From the NCBI GenBank assembly GCA_963807235.1, contig CAWEBF010000009.1, positions 62,001 through 126,000 of the forward strand: a stretch of DNA of 64,000 nt, read 5' to 3'. Shown here piece after piece: positions 34,792 to 43,907 of this stretch (position 1 is the first letter of the stretch; each line of letters begins with the position of its first letter). A program made the translations under genes and the position numbers. The notes beneath the pieces are model-generated. The model saw only the letters and a program-made list of their open reading frames with translations, was not told where the DNA came from and searched no databases. This stretch comes from CAWEBF01 sp963807235 (lineage in GTDB: Bacteria > Acidobacteriota > Vicinamibacteria > Vicinamibacterales > UBA2999).

Positions 34792-35565
34792 GTGTTCTCG
34801 CTGATCAACAACGTGTTCAAGGCGGGCGTCCTCGAGGTCCAGGACTACGTCCGCCTGCAGGTCGCTACCGTCCGGGCGATTTTCAGCCGTCCGTTCTACT
34901 GGCACGACGTGGTCGAGCAGTTCGAACAGATAGGCATCGGGTCGCTGACCGTGGTGGTGCTGGCCGGGTTCTTCACCGGCGCCGTGCTGGCACTGCAGAC
35001 CGGCATCACGCTGGACCAGTTCGGCGCTCGGCCGTTCGTCGGCCGGCTGATCAGCGCGTCGATGGTCAAGGAACTGGGGCCGGTCCTGACCGGGCTGATG
35101 CTGGCCGGCCGCGTCGGGTCGGGGATCGCCGCGGAGCTGGGTTCGATGGTCGTGACCGACCAGATCAACGCGCTGCGCGCGCTCGGCACCGACCCGGTCC
35201 GGAAGCTGGTGGTGCCGCGGGTGCTGGCCGGCGTCATCATGGCGCCGATCCTGACCGTGATCGCCGACACCGTCGGCATCCTCGGTGGGTGGTTGATCGC
35301 CGTGTTCCAGCTACGCGTCGCGTCCAGCGTCTACTGGACGTCGATCATCGACGGCCTGTATCTGGAAGATGCGTGGATGGGGCTGATCAAGCCGTTCGTG
35401 CTCGGGTTCGCGATCGTGACGATCGGCTGCCACGTCGGACTGCGGACCACCGGAGGCACGCAAGGCGTTGGCCGCGCCACGACCAACGCGGTGGTGGCGG
35501 CGTCTGTAGCTGTGATCGCCGTGGACTTCTTCGTGACGCGGCTCCTTATCACGGTGATGTACTGA
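34792..35565 (+). CDS. mlaE: MlaE-family lipid ABC permease
   Basis: A 257-residue inner-membrane permease with about five to six helices. Family blocks are GSLTVVVLAGFFTGAVLALQ, LGPVLTGLMLAGRVGSGIAAELGSM, RALGTDPVRKLVVPRV and IGCHVGLRTTGGTQGVGRATT. MlaE works with MlaF and an MCE protein to move phospholipids between inner and outer membranes. GTG 34792 is chosen because the family pattern begins directly after it; no strong ribosome-binding site is seen. It heads the operon mlaE-mlaF-MCE-37484, with 12-base gaps. Confidence 0.92.
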   Translation: MFSLINNVFKAGVLEVQDYVRLQVATVRAIFSRPFYWHDVVEQFEQIGIGSLTVVVLAGFFTGAVLALQTGITLDQFGARPFVGRLISASMVKELGPVLTGLMLAGRVGSGIAAELGSMVVTDQINALRALGTDPVRKLVVPRVLAGVIMAPILTVIADTVGILGGWLIAVFQLRVASSVYWTSIIDGLYLEDAWMGLIKPFVLGFAIVTIGCHVGLRTTGGTQGVGRATTNAVVAASVAVIAVDFFVTRLLITVMY

Positions 35566-35577
35566 CGGCGGAATCCG

Positions 35578-36429
35578 ATGAGCCCAGGCCCCAGCCCCCT
35601 CGCTTCCGCGTCCCACGGCGCGACCGCCGTGGCCGAGGCACCGGTCGTGCGCCTGGATCACGTGTCGCTGGCCTTCGATGAAAAGGTCGTGCTGAAGGAC
35701 GTCAGTTTCGACCTGCTGCCCGGGCACACGAAGCTGATTCTGGGGGCGAGCGGATCGGGTAAGTCCACGATCCTCAAGCTGATTCTGGGGCTGCTGAAAC
35801 CCGATGCCGGAGCCGTGTGGGTGAATGGGGAGCGCGTGGACCAGCTGCCTGAGGCGGAACTGCTGCGCGTGCGCGCGGACCTGGGGATGGTGTTCCAGGA
35901 GGGCGCCCTCTTCGACTCGCTGACCGTGGCCGAGAACGTCGGCTTCAAGCTGTACGAAGAGACCGACATGCCGCTGGACGAAGTGCGTGCGCGCGTCGAA
36001 GAGGTGCTGGGCTTCGTGGGCCTGCGCGACTACATCGACCGCACGCCGTCCGCGTTGTCCGGAGGGCAGCGGCGGCGCGTGGCGATCGCGCGTGCGATGG
36101 CCTCCAAGCCGGGAATCCTCCTCTACGACGAAGCGACGACCGGTCTCGATCCGATCACGGCGACGACGGTGGACGAGGAGATCGTCAAGCTGCGCGACCT
36201 CGAAGGCGTCAGCTCGATCGTCGTCACGCACCAGCTCCGCGACGCGTTCTACGTGGCGACCCACGAGGCGCGGCGCCAGGGCGCCGACATCGAGCTGCAC
36301 CCGGCGGACGATCGCAAGGCCGACGAGGCCGAATTCATCATGCTGAAGGACGGGCTGGTGGCGTTCGAGGGCAACGCCACGGAGCTGCGCTCGTCCACGG
36401 ACCCGTACATCCAGTCTTTCTTGTCCTAG
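35578..36429 (+). CDS. mlaF: MlaF-type ABC ATPase
   Basis: A 283-residue ATPase: Walker A GASGSGKST, Q-loop GMVFQEGALFDSLTVAENV, signature ALSGGQRRRVAIARA, Walker B ILLYDEATTGLDPITATTVDE and H-loop SIVVTHQ. The EGALFDSL Q-loop and YDEATTGLDP are hallmarks of the MlaF subfamily. It carries an Asp/Arg-rich insert (EARRQGADIELHPADDRK) after the H-loop, which is longer than in the E. coli protein. It powers MlaE. Confidence 0.93.
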   Translation: MSPGPSPLASASHGATAVAEAPVVRLDHVSLAFDEKVVLKDVSFDLLPGHTKLILGASGSGKSTILKLILGLLKPDAGAVWVNGERVDQLPEAELLRVRADLGMVFQEGALFDSLTVAENVGFKLYEETDMPLDEVRARVEEVLGFVGLRDYIDRTPSALSGGQRRRVAIARAMASKPGILLYDEATTGLDPITATTVDEEIVKLRDLEGVSSIVVTHQLRDAFYVATHEARRQGADIELHPADDRKADEAEFIMLKDGLVAFEGNATELRSSTDPYIQSFLS

Positions 36430-36441
36430 AGGGTTCCACGT

Positions 36442-37482
36442 ATGCCGCGCACCCGATCGCTTGCCTGGGCCGAACTGAAGGTCGGCCTCGTGTCGGTGTT
36501 CGCCATCGTCATGGCCACCGTGTTCATCTTCCTCTTGAGCGGCGAGGGCGGATTCTGGTGGCAGCGCTATCCGATCAAGACGATCTTCCCCAACGTGGCC
36601 GGACTGAAACCGGGTGCGCCCGTCCGTGTGGCGGGTGTGGAGGTCGGCTCGGTGTCAGACGTGACCTTCATCGGTGACCGCGTCGAGGTGCTGATGGAGG
36701 TGAGCAAGGACCACGCCCCGCGCATCACCAGCACCTCGGTGGCGGCGCTGGGATCGGTGTCGCTCCTCGGTGAGTCGGCGGTGGACATCACGGCGTCCTC
36801 CGGCGGCACACCGGTGCCCGAGTACGGCTACGTGAAATCGGGTGCATCGGCGGGATCGCTGACCGACGTGGCCACGCAGGCGTCCGCCGGCATCGACCAG
36901 CTGACCGGGCTCATCACCGACCTCCGGGCCGGCAGGGGCACCGCGGGCAAGCTGATGACCGACGACGTCCTGTATCAGGAGATGACGGCGCTCGTGGGCG
37001 CGATGGAGCAGGTGGCCAGCAACATCAACCGTGGCCGGGGCAGCCTGGGGCGGTTGGCTACTGATCCCACGTTGGTGCGGTCGCTGGAGGGCTCGCTGGC
37101 GAACCTGGAGATGGTGACCGCCAGGATCCGGGCCGGCGAGGGAAGCCTCGGCCGACTGCTGAACGACGACGCCATGGCGAAGTCGCTCACGAACACCACC
37201 GCCAGCATGGAGGCGATCACCGCGCGCCTGAACCGGGGCGAGGGCACCGCCGGCAAGCTGATGACCGATCAGGAGCTGTACAACAAGATGAACTCGATGA
37301 CCGATCGCCTGGACAAGGTGATGGCGTCGCTGCAGCAAGGGCAGGGCACAATGGGGCTCCTGCTGAACGACAAGCAGCTGTACGAAAAGTTGAACAAGAC
37401 CGTGGACGAAGTGGGGAGCCTTGTCGCCGCCATCAAGGCCGACCCGCGCCGGTACCTCAACGTGCGAGTGAGCATCTTCTGA
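36442..37482 (+). CDS. MCE-domain lipid-binding protein (MlaD-like)
   Basis: A 346-residue protein anchored by one N-terminal helix (LVSVFAIVMATVFIFLLSG), then a single MCE domain: VAGLKPGAPVRVAGVEVGSV and GSVSLLGESAVDITASS. The C-terminal part has repeated GxG-T-G-KLM/LLNDD-type segments (GRGTAGKLMTDD, GRGSLGRLATDP, GEGSLGRLLNDD, GEGTAGKLMTDQ, GQGTMGLLLNDK), five degenerate repeats with predicted helices. It would form the periplasmic ring that guides lipids to or from MlaE. The repeat-bearing tail is typical of non-enterobacterial MCE proteins. Confidence 0.92.
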   Translation: MPRTRSLAWAELKVGLVSVFAIVMATVFIFLLSGEGGFWWQRYPIKTIFPNVAGLKPGAPVRVAGVEVGSVSDVTFIGDRVEVLMEVSKDHAPRITSTSVAALGSVSLLGESAVDITASSGGTPVPEYGYVKSGASAGSLTDVATQASAGIDQLTGLITDLRAGRGTAGKLMTDDVLYQEMTALVGAMEQVASNINRGRGSLGRLATDPTLVRSLEGSLANLEMVTARIRAGEGSLGRLLNDDAMAKSLTNTTASMEAITARLNRGEGTAGKLMTDQELYNKMNSMTDRLDKVMASLQQGQGTMGLLLNDKQLYEKLNKTVDEVGSLVAAIKADPRRYLNVRVSIF

Positions 37483-37483
37483 C

Positions 37484-37882
37484 ATGACTGATACCTGGCT
37501 GGTCGTGATAGCAGTGGCCGTCGTCGTGATGGCCATTACGCACCTGGCGGTGGCTGTCGTCGCGGTTCGGGCCGCCCTGGAGACGCTGGCGCTCGTCAAG
37601 CGCCTCGAGGCGGAGCTTCGACCGGCGCTGGTGGACGTGCGGAGCCTGTCGGCCGATGCGGCGCGCAGCGCGGCGCTTCTTGCGTCCCAGGCCGAGCGGG
37701 TCGACCAGTTGGCGAGCCGTGTCACGCACCGTTTCGACGAGTTTGCGGCGTCGCCGCTCCGCGACGGGTTGGCGCTTCTGCGCACGATTGTCGAGGCTTT
37801 CGCCGGAAACCGGGAGCCGCGTGCAGGTGTTCCTCGGGAAGGCCGCCGCGCGCCGGCGCCTGGGGACGACGAACCCGTTTGA
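37484..37882 (+). CDS. Small membrane-anchored coiled-coil protein
   Basis: A 132-residue protein: one helix (WLVVIAVAVVVMAITHLAVAVVAV) and then a helical, coiled-coil-like region (LALVKRLEAELRPALVDVRSLSADAARSAALLASQAERVDQLASRV), like DUF948-type proteins. The last 30 residues are Pro/Arg-rich. It starts 2 bases after the MCE gene stop, so it belongs to the mla operon and may scaffold that complex (inference). Confidence 0.75.
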   Translation: MTDTWLVVIAVAVVVMAITHLAVAVVAVRAALETLALVKRLEAELRPALVDVRSLSADAARSAALLASQAERVDQLASRVTHRFDEFAASPLRDGLALLRTIVEAFAGNREPRAGVPREGRRAPAPGDDEPV

Positions 37883-37942
37883 CCGGTGGCCGACGCCGGT
37901 GGTAAAAGTGCGACCAGTTCGACGGGGGCAGGAAGGGCAATC

Positions 37943-38477
37943 ATGAACCAGGTGGTGTTTCTGTTGGTGTGTATGGCGGTGGCCGTCTCCGTTCCGGCGA
38001 TGGCGCAGCAGCCGCCGTCCACTTCGGCCAGCGCCACGTCGGAACTGGTGAAGCTCCTGAACGAACGCAAACTGGATGCGGCCGCGGGGCGGCTGGGCAA
38101 AGACGAGTTCGTGGGTGCCATGTACTTCCCGGGCAGCCAGATCGTTGTGCTGAGCAGCAAGACCAGCGTCCCCGATCGGATGACCTACCTGCTGTTGCAG
38201 AAGTCTGTACAAGGACCTCTACATCGAATTGAACGGCTCGGTGGATCGGCAGTCGCGGATGTTCGTGTTCGACCTGGGCGCCAACGGCCTCAAGTTCCGG
38301 CGCGAGAAGAACGAGCCGCCGGACACGGTGGAGAGCGGCGGCGCCACCATCACTCTCGATGGCGAGTGGCGCAAGGCCAAGATCTCCGAGGCCGAGTACA
38401 CCAAGCAGTTCCAGGCGCACGACGAGCGCTACCGCCGCATGGTGGAAGCGATGATCGTGGCGCTGAAGGAGCCCTGA
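37943..38477 (+). CDS. Unknown secreted protein (frameshifted)
   Basis: About 177 residues. A signal peptide (VVFLLVCMAVAVSVPAMAQ) starts at ATG 37943 with a GGAAGG site. The mature part (LVKLLNERKLDAAAGRLGKDEFVGAMYFPGSQIVVLSS) continues after one extra base near 38205 as LYIELNGSVDRQSRMFVFDLGANGLKFRR and ends EAMIVALKEP. It has no recognised domain. Its periplasmic fate fits the preceding mla-type genes, though linkage to cytochrome genes downstream is also possible. Confidence 0.68.
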
Positions 38478-38484
38478 CCAGCCA

Positions 38485-38518
38485 TGAAATTCGCCGCCGG
38501 GTGCGGGAAATTCCCCGC
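38485..38518. promoter_or_regulatory. Tandem palindrome upstream of the cytochrome gene
   Basis: TGAAATTC (38485-38492) and GCGGGAAATTCCCCGC (38503-38518, nearly perfect 16-mer) lie with centres about 21-22 bases apart. The second is about 75 bases upstream of the predicted sigma-54 start point at 38585, a normal enhancer position. Confidence 0.6.
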
Positions 38519-38558
38519 CTCACGACGGCATCGGCTGTAAAAACCGCCCAGATCGCGC

Positions 38559-38574
38559 GGGCGCGGTTCTTGCC
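38559..38574 (+). promoter_or_regulatory. Predicted sigma-54 promoter of the cytochrome operon
   Basis: GGGCGCGGTTCTTGCC has a perfect TTGC -12 half and GG-N10-GC spacing. The predicted start point near 38585 is followed by a GGAGG site at 38588 and GTG 38598. Confidence 0.6.
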
Positions 38575-38597
38575 CTTGAGCCCTGCCGGAGGCTCAG

Positions 38598-39386
38598 GTG
38601 GCGCAGACGCTCAAACCCTATTTGGCTGGTTCGTCGGTTGTTCTTCTCTTCGCGGCCGTGCTCAGCGGCGCGGAGGCGCAACGAGGCGCAACCGATCTCC
38701 CGCGGCAGCAGGCCCCGCGAATCCTCACCGATTCTCTGGCCGGCCGCGACTCTTTCGAGCTGTATTGCGCACCGTGCCATGGCACCGACGCACGCGGCAA
38801 CGGGCCGGTGGCGCCGGCGCTCAAGACGGCCCCTCCGGATCTGACCCAGCTGGGCCGCCGGAACGGCGGCTCGTTTCCGGCCGATCGCGTGCGTGCCTAC
38901 GTGACGGGCACGGGGCGCACGCTGCCATCGCACGGTCCCGCGGAGATGCCGGTCTGGGGGCCGACATTTCGGGCGTTCGAGGCCGATGTACGCGTGCAGG
39001 AACGCATCAAGAACCTGGTGCAGTATCTCGCCTCGGTGCAGCGGCCTTCGTCGGCGCCCGAAGGCGACGGCGCGAGGCTCTTTTCCGAGCACTGTGCCTC
39101 GTGTCACGGTGCCACCGGGACCGGAAACGGACCGCTGGCCGATCGGTTTCGCCAGCCGCCGCCCGATTTGACGCTCTACACGTCGCGCAACGGCGGCGTA
39201 TTCCCTGCAGAGCAGGTGCGCCGCATCGTGGACGGCCGCGAGGTGTCATCGCATCGTGACCGCGAGATGCCGGTGTGGGGCAACGCGTTCCGCTCGTCAG
39301 CCGGGGGCCTGTCGCCGGAACAGGTCAAGGCGCGCATCGCGGCGATCGTCGCCTTTCTCGAGGCGATTCAGCGCCGGAATTCCTGA
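38598..39386 (+). CDS. Di-haem cytochrome c
   Basis: A 262-residue periplasmic protein with a signal peptide (VVLLFAAVLSGAEAQ). It has two class I cytochrome c domains, with haem motifs CAPCH (57-61) and CASCH (about 160), each followed by a GNGP-type loop and a later methionine ligand in EMPVWG. The two halves are clear duplicates (DLTQLGRRNGGSFPADRV against DLTLYTSRNGGVFPAEQV). It could carry electrons to an oxidase or another reductase. GTG 38598 has a GGAGG site. It probably heads a run with the SRPBCC genes. Confidence 0.9.
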   Translation: MAQTLKPYLAGSSVVLLFAAVLSGAEAQRGATDLPRQQAPRILTDSLAGRDSFELYCAPCHGTDARGNGPVAPALKTAPPDLTQLGRRNGGSFPADRVRAYVTGTGRTLPSHGPAEMPVWGPTFRAFEADVRVQERIKNLVQYLASVQRPSSAPEGDGARLFSEHCASCHGATGTGNGPLADRFRQPPPDLTLYTSRNGGVFPAEQVRRIVDGREVSSHRDREMPVWGNAFRSSAGGLSPEQVKARIAAIVAFLEAIQRRNS

Positions 39387-39407
39387 ACGCCGGCACAAGG
39401 TGCTCTC

Positions 39408-40109
39408 ATGACGCACAGCAGCGCCGCCCCAGGATCCCCCGCGTTCGACGACATCGCTCAGGGTGCCCAATTCCGCGACCGAATCGCGGTCGCCGTCACA
39501 GCACCGCCGGCAGCGATCTTCGAAGCCCTGCAGCAGGTGTCGCTGCGCGACATGAAGCTGGCGTGGGCACTGGGAGAACTCCGATATCTCCCCTCGCGGC
39601 TGTTCGGGCAGATGCCGGCGGTCGATTCGACGCGGCCTTTCCTGTCAGTGCTCATTGCGGGCGGCACGCTCGTCCTCCGCGATGACTCGCCTCACGAACT
39701 CATCACGGGTTCGGCGGCGCAATTGCATCGGGTCAACCAGGCGCCGCGACGATTCGCCTCGCGCGAGGCGTTCGACGCGTTCTCCGATCCGGCACACGAA
39801 AAGCTGTTCATGAGCATCCGAGTGGCGCCGACCGGCCGGCCGCACGAGCAGTGGCTGGTCCTCGAGCATGCCACCCTGGCGCTGTCGCCACTCGCGGAGC
39901 GCAAGTTTGCGCGGTATTGGCGGGTGATCAGGCCGTTGGGAGGCTTTGTCACCTGGCAGTTGTTGCGGGCGGTTCGCCGGCGCGCCGAACGCGCGGCAGC
40001 CGGGCCTGTCCCTTCTCGACGCCTCTGGCGATCGGTCCGCGCCAGCCGGAGGAGCGCGCACGAGTGCTGCCCGGAGACGAGCGCATTCCGCAGCCCATCG
40101 ACACCTTGA
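39408..40109 (+). CDS. SRPBCC-like protein
   Basis: A 233-residue cytoplasmic protein. The core (IAVAVTAPPAAIFEALQQVSLRDMKLAWALGELR to LVLEHATLALSPLAERKFARYWRVIRPLGGFVTWQLLRAV) resembles helix-grip (START/SRPBCC) folds. The last 35 residues are low-complexity and Arg/Ser-rich, and overlap the start of the next gene. They could result from a frame change. A CAAGGTG site precedes ATG 39408. Ligand unknown. Confidence 0.6.
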   Translation: MTHSSAAPGSPAFDDIAQGAQFRDRIAVAVTAPPAAIFEALQQVSLRDMKLAWALGELRYLPSRLFGQMPAVDSTRPFLSVLIAGGTLVLRDDSPHELITGSAAQLHRVNQAPRRFASREAFDAFSDPAHEKLFMSIRVAPTGRPHEQWLVLEHATLALSPLAERKFARYWRVIRPLGGFVTWQLLRAVRRRAERAAAGPVPSRRLWRSVRASRRSAHECCPETSAFRSPSTP

Positions 40110-40630
40110 CCCACGGTGTGACGATTCGACGCGCGCCGCGAGACGTATGGCCGTGGCTGATCCAGATGGGGGCTGGCAGCCGCGGCGGCTGGTACAGCTA
40201 CGACCGGCTGGACAATGGCCGCCAGCCCAGCGCCACGCGCATCGTGCCGGAGCTCCAGCATCCGGCCGTTGGCACCGATCTTTCCCGCGCTGCCAGGCAA
40301 GGAGGACGGATTCTCCGTGCTGGCATCGAGCCCGAGCGGGCGCTGACGCTTGGCTGGATGACACCGGACGGCACGCTCCAGGTGACGTGGACATTCGTGC
40401 TCGATCAGGTGGCGCCAGGCGTGACGCGTCTCCTGACGCGGGTTCGTGGCGAACAGAGTTACCGGTTCCACGGACTGCCGCTTCAGTTGACCAGGCTCGC
40501 CATCCGAGCCGTCCACTTCATCATGCAGCGGGAGCAGTTGCTCGGTATCCAGCGCCGAGCCGAATCGACGCAGGCGGAGACGCTTGTGCCGGGGGAGGGA
40601 CCATGCGTGCCGTCGCATACCTCCCTGTAG
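40064..40630 (+). CDS. SRPBCC-family protein
   Basis: A 188-residue protein that begins VLPGDERIPQPIDTLTHGVTI at GTG 40064, with a clear GGAGGAG site, overlapping the preceding gene by 46 bases. The helix-grip start RRAPRDVWPWLIQMGAGSRGGWYSYDRLDNG, ATRIVPELQHPAVGT and the end are typical of SRPBCC proteins that bind lipids or similar ligands. If the upstream frame is corrected the two could be a single fused protein. Its last codons overlap the serine hydrolase start. Confidence 0.72.
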   Translation: MLPGDERIPQPIDTLTHGVTIRRAPRDVWPWLIQMGAGSRGGWYSYDRLDNGRQPSATRIVPELQHPAVGTDLSRAARQGGRILRAGIEPERALTLGWMTPDGTLQVTWTFVLDQVAPGVTRLLTRVRGEQSYRFHGLPLQLTRLAIRAVHFIMQREQLLGIQRRAESTQAETLVPGEGPCVPSHTSL

Positions 40631-41863
40631 AGGGACACGTCGGTCGCGGCTTTGAAGCGGTGCGCGCGGCGTTTGCCGAGAACTTTGCCCGGCGCGGTGA
40701 GTTGGGTGGCGCCTGCTGTGTCTATCTCCACGGCGAGCGGGTCGTCGATCTCTGGGGCGGCATCCGAAACAAGCAGACCGGCGAACCGTGGGAACGGGAC
40801 ACGATGGTGGTCGTCCACTCGGCCACCAAGGGCCTGGCGGCGATGGCCCTGGCACTCGCTCACTCCCGCGGGTGGCTCGACTACGAGGAGCGGGTCGCCA
40901 CCTACTGGCCGGAGTTCGCGCAGCAGGGGAAAGAGAAGATCACCGTCCGCCAGCTCCTGGCCCATCAGGCGGGGCTCTTCGCGTTCGACGAACCCGTGGA
41001 TCGCAGCGTCGTGGCCGACCTCGATCGCCTTGCGGCGGTCATGGCCCGTCAGAGGCCGGCGTGGGAGTCCGGCACGCGCCAGGCCTACCATGCCCTCACC
41101 CTGGGGTTCTATGAAGGCGAACTGATACGCCGCGTGGATCCGCGCCATCGCAGCCTCGGGCAGTTCTTCCAGGACGAGATCGCCTCTCCGCTCGGCGAGG
41201 ACGTCTACATCCGCCTGCCAGAGGAGATTCCGAACACCCGCCTCGCGACCTTGTCGCCGCCGAGCCGGCTCCGCATGCTGACCGGATTCCCGCTTCGAGT
41301 CATGCTGGAAATGATGAATCCGCATTCGAACATCCACCGGGCGCTCGTGATCAATCCCGGTGCCGCGGTCTATCTGGACGAGCAGCGTGTCTACGCGCGC
41401 AACCTCGAAGTGCCGTCCGGCGGCGGTGTCGGCACGGCGCGCGGCATCGCTCATGCCTACGGCGCCTTCGCCGCCGGCGGACGCGAGCTGGGGTTGCGGC
41501 AGGAGACGCTGGACCTGCTGGGCGCGCCGGCGACTCCGCCCACACGCGGGTTCTATGACGAATGCATGAAATTCGACGGCGTCCAGTTCTCGCTCGGCTT
41601 CATGAAGTCCACTGCGATCTGGCCGTTCGGCGGCGCCACGCTCGTTCGGATCCCCGGGCGCCGGCGGCTCAATGGGCTTTGCGGATCCGGATGCCGGGAT
41701 CGGGTACGGGTACGTCACGAGCCAGATGGGGACAGCCTTGACAGGCGACCCGCGTGATGTGGCGCTCAGGGAGGCGCTCTACTCGGCCCTCCAGAGTCCC
41801 TGGAATCGGTCGGCGTCAGTAGAGCGAGAGCGCAGTCGGGCATCCGGCACGCGCATTGCCTGA
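40603..41863 (+). CDS. Beta-lactamase-family serine hydrolase, copy B (frameshifted)
   Basis: About 420 residues, paralogous to the gene at 7092. The motifs match: SATK nucleophile, TRQAYHALTLGFYEGEL, LGEDVYIRLPEEIPN. One extra base near 41645 changes the frame; after it MGFADPDAGIGYGYVTSQMGT and RDVALREALYSAL continue. A GGGGGAGGGA site precedes ATG 40603. Copy B has a tail of about 20 extra residues after LYSAL. Copies A and B share a neighbourhood of unknown stress proteins, but different local order, which suggests duplication and rearrangement. Confidence 0.85.
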
Positions 41864-41868
41864 GGTAG

Positions 41869-43118
41869 ATGAACGTTTCACCCGAGGTCCATCATGAGCC
41901 GACACAGATTCCCCGCACTTCGCTCTTCGTTGCTGTCGCTTTCGGTGCGGCGACGGCGGCGAGCATATCCAGCTTCGGATCCGGGCGGCACGCCAGCAGG
42001 TGCGGAGCACCCCTGAACGGCTGGCCCAGATGCAGCATCATTTCGTTCAGGTCGGTCTCGTTCACGAGGCGCTGATTCGTGGCGACCTTCCCGCGGTGCG
42101 CGCGTCGGCCAGGATGCTGGCAGACGCCGAGGCGCCGCGGGACGTGGCCGCCTCGACGTCGCAGTATGTTGCCGCGATGCGGCTTGGCGCCCAGCGCGCG
42201 GCAAACGCGCCGGATTTGGCAGCTGGCGCGGCAGCCACGGTGTCGATGTTGCAGTCCTGTGGGGCATGCCATCGGACGGCCGGAACAATGCCCGCCCCCA
42301 TGACGCCGAAGCGCCCGCCTGTCGGCGGGCTGGTGGGGCACATGCTCGAGCACCAGCGCGCGGCGGACGAGATGCTGGAGGGTCTGGTCATTCCGTCCCT
42401 GTCGCAGTGGTTCAGTGGCGCGACCCGACTGGCCGCCGCGCCGCTGCGCCCGGAGAAACTGCCGCCCGACAAGAAGCTCACGCCTGAAATACGCCAGGCA
42501 GAGGTGCGCCTGCATCAGCTCACTGAGCGTGCGATCAAGGCCGGATCGGAGAAGGAGCGCGGCGACGTCTATGCGCAGATGCTCACCATTTGCGCAAGCT
42601 GTCACAGTTTGCACGGTGTGTGGGGTCCCCGGTCTCCCGCGGCGCGTGAAGCCATGAAACCGAGAACACGTTCGAAGCCGAATGCGAAACCCGCCCCGCG
42701 ATTTCATCATCTCCTGGTTCCATCCGACCTGACGGAGCGCACGGAGAAGGCATTGCGGCTGGCCAACACGCTGGCAGTGCCCGACGCGTCCCGCATCACG
42801 CTGGTCCACGTCGTCGAGACGATCGAGGGATTGCGGTTCGACGAACTGCGGCCCTTTTACCGGCGGCTGGAGAAGAAGGCACAGACAGCCATGACCCGGC
42901 TCGCCCGCCGCGTTGTGAAGGGGGGCGCCCAGGTGGAGTCTGCCGTGGTCTACGGACGGCGTGCCGAGGAGATCGTGAACTTTGCGGCGGCACACGACGT
43001 CGATCTCATTGTCCTCGCCTCGCACCGCGTCAACCCGTCGAGGGTGAACCGCGACTGGGGAACCATCAGCTATAAGGTCGGGCTCCTGGCCCAGTGCCCG
43101 GTGCTGTTGGTGAAGTGA
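41869..43118 (+). CDS. Cytochrome c / universal stress protein, apparently fused (frameshifted)
   Basis: The N-terminus is a signal-type helix (TSLFVAVAFGAATAAS), changing frame near 41970 to a periplasmic cytochrome-like part with two haem motifs, CGACH and CASCH, the second in QMLTICASCHSLHGVWG. The same open frame then runs into a Usp domain (HHLLVPSDLTERTEKALRLANTL to DLIVLASHRVNPSR, VGLLAQCPVLLVK). A stop overlapping ATG 42653 exists in the +1 frame (CCATGA), so two coupled genes with one lost base are as likely as a real fusion. A periplasmic cytochrome joined to a cytosolic Usp would be topologically odd. Confidence 0.7.
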
Positions 43119-43127
43119 GCGACACAG

Positions 43128-43268
43128 CTCGAGACCGTATGACAGGCCTTCCGGGCCTCGTCGAGCATCATCATGGCGATCCCGAACGGCACGGCGAATC
43201 AGCCAGACAGTCCAGCCGATCGGCGCTGTCCCGAACAGCGCGTTGCCGACGGTGGTGTAGTCGATCAG
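43128..43268 (-). pseudogene. C-terminal remnant of a CtpF-like P-type ATPase
   Basis: The minus strand reads LIDYTTVGNALFGTAPIGWTVWLI and, after a shift, VPFGIAMMMLDEARKA. This matches the C-terminus of the ATPase at 22697 (LIDYTPAGHALFGTASIPW, LPFAIAMLALEEARKA). All other ATPase domains are absent. It directly abuts the next remnant, so a deletion has joined two genes. Confidence 0.7.
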
Positions 43269-43425
43269 GAGAGACCGGAAAGACGCGGCCGGTGAAGCCG
43301 TTCGAGAGGCTTCTAAAGATCGAGGCCTCCACTCCTTGCGTTCTGCCCGCGCCGATGACGGCGACCGTGCGCTGGCTGAAGAACGTCTGGAGCGGGCTGG
43401 GCGAGCTTACGGCCGCTGCCACCAC
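43269..43425 (-). pseudogene. N-terminal remnant of a CoA-binding acyl-CoA synthetase
   Basis: LQTFFSQRTVAVIGAGRTQG then EASIFRSLSNGFTGRVFPVSP is the typical start of the CoA-binding domain of NDP-forming acyl-CoA synthetases (RSVAVIGAS-R). It stops abruptly at the ATPase remnant. With that remnant it fills the 314-base gap between the cytochrome/Usp gene and the Met/His-rich gene; nothing else is seen there. Confidence 0.65.
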
Positions 43426-43432
43426 GCCGAAC

Positions 43433-43852
43433 CTACTTCGCTGGCGGCGCCGCGTGATCCTGCCCCTGGCCAGTTCCGCCGCCGTGCATCTTCGACATCA
43501 TCCCGGACATGTTGGCCATCATCGACTCGTGGTGAAGGCGGTCCTCCACCAGCGCGGTCAGCAACTCGGCGATGGCAGCGGTCTTCGCTTCGCCCTTCGC
43601 GGCGTTCATCTTCTTCACCAGCGCATCGAGCCTGGCGCTGGAGGCCTTCATCCGCGCCATCATGCTGGTTCCCGCCTCGGCTTGCTGAGGTGCCGGTGCC
43701 TGCGCCTGCGGGGTGGGCCGGGCATCTGATGCGCCGGGATGATGCTGATCGTGTTCCTGGCTGTCGGGCTGCTGCGCGTGCAGCCGCGCCGGTGTCGAAA
43801 GCACGAAAGCGAAGAGCGAAAGGCCCGCCGCCAATGCCACGTGGGATTTCAT
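43433..43852 (-). CDS. Small periplasmic Met/His-rich protein
   Basis: A 139-residue protein with a signal peptide (HVALAAGLSLFAFVLSTPARLHA). The mature part has a Pro/Gln-rich linker with HDQHHPG and APAPQQAEAGTSMMARMKASS, then helices and the tail HHESMMANMSGMMSKMHGGG. Met and His clusters suggest a metal (perhaps copper) binding or chaperone role, which is an inference. ATG 43852 has a TGGAGGA site and a close sigma-54-like promoter. Confidence 0.72.
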   Translation of the reverse strand: MKSHVALAAGLSLFAFVLSTPARLHAQQPDSQEHDQHHPGASDARPTPQAQAPAPQQAEAGTSMMARMKASSARLDALVKKMNAAKGEAKTAAIAELLTALVEDRLHHESMMANMSGMMSKMHGGGTGQGQDHAAPPAK

Positions 43853-43877
43853 GTGATCGTCCTCCAGCAAGACTGAT

Positions 43878-43893
43878 AGCAAGAGCACGGCCA
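43878..43893 (-). promoter_or_regulatory. Predicted sigma-54 promoter of the Met/His-rich gene
   Basis: Minus-strand TGGCCGTGCTCTTGCT keeps TGGC and TTGCT with exact spacing. The predicted start point near 43867 gives a 15-base leader. No tandem palindrome was found at the expected distance. Confidence 0.6.
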
Positions 43894-43907
43894 CCGTTCG
43901 GGCCCGC

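Noticed and set aside
37905..37925. GG-N10-GC site before the unknown gene at 37943
   Set aside because: CGGTGGTAAAAGTGCG matches only the invariant bases. In DNA of this GC content such bare matches are common by chance.
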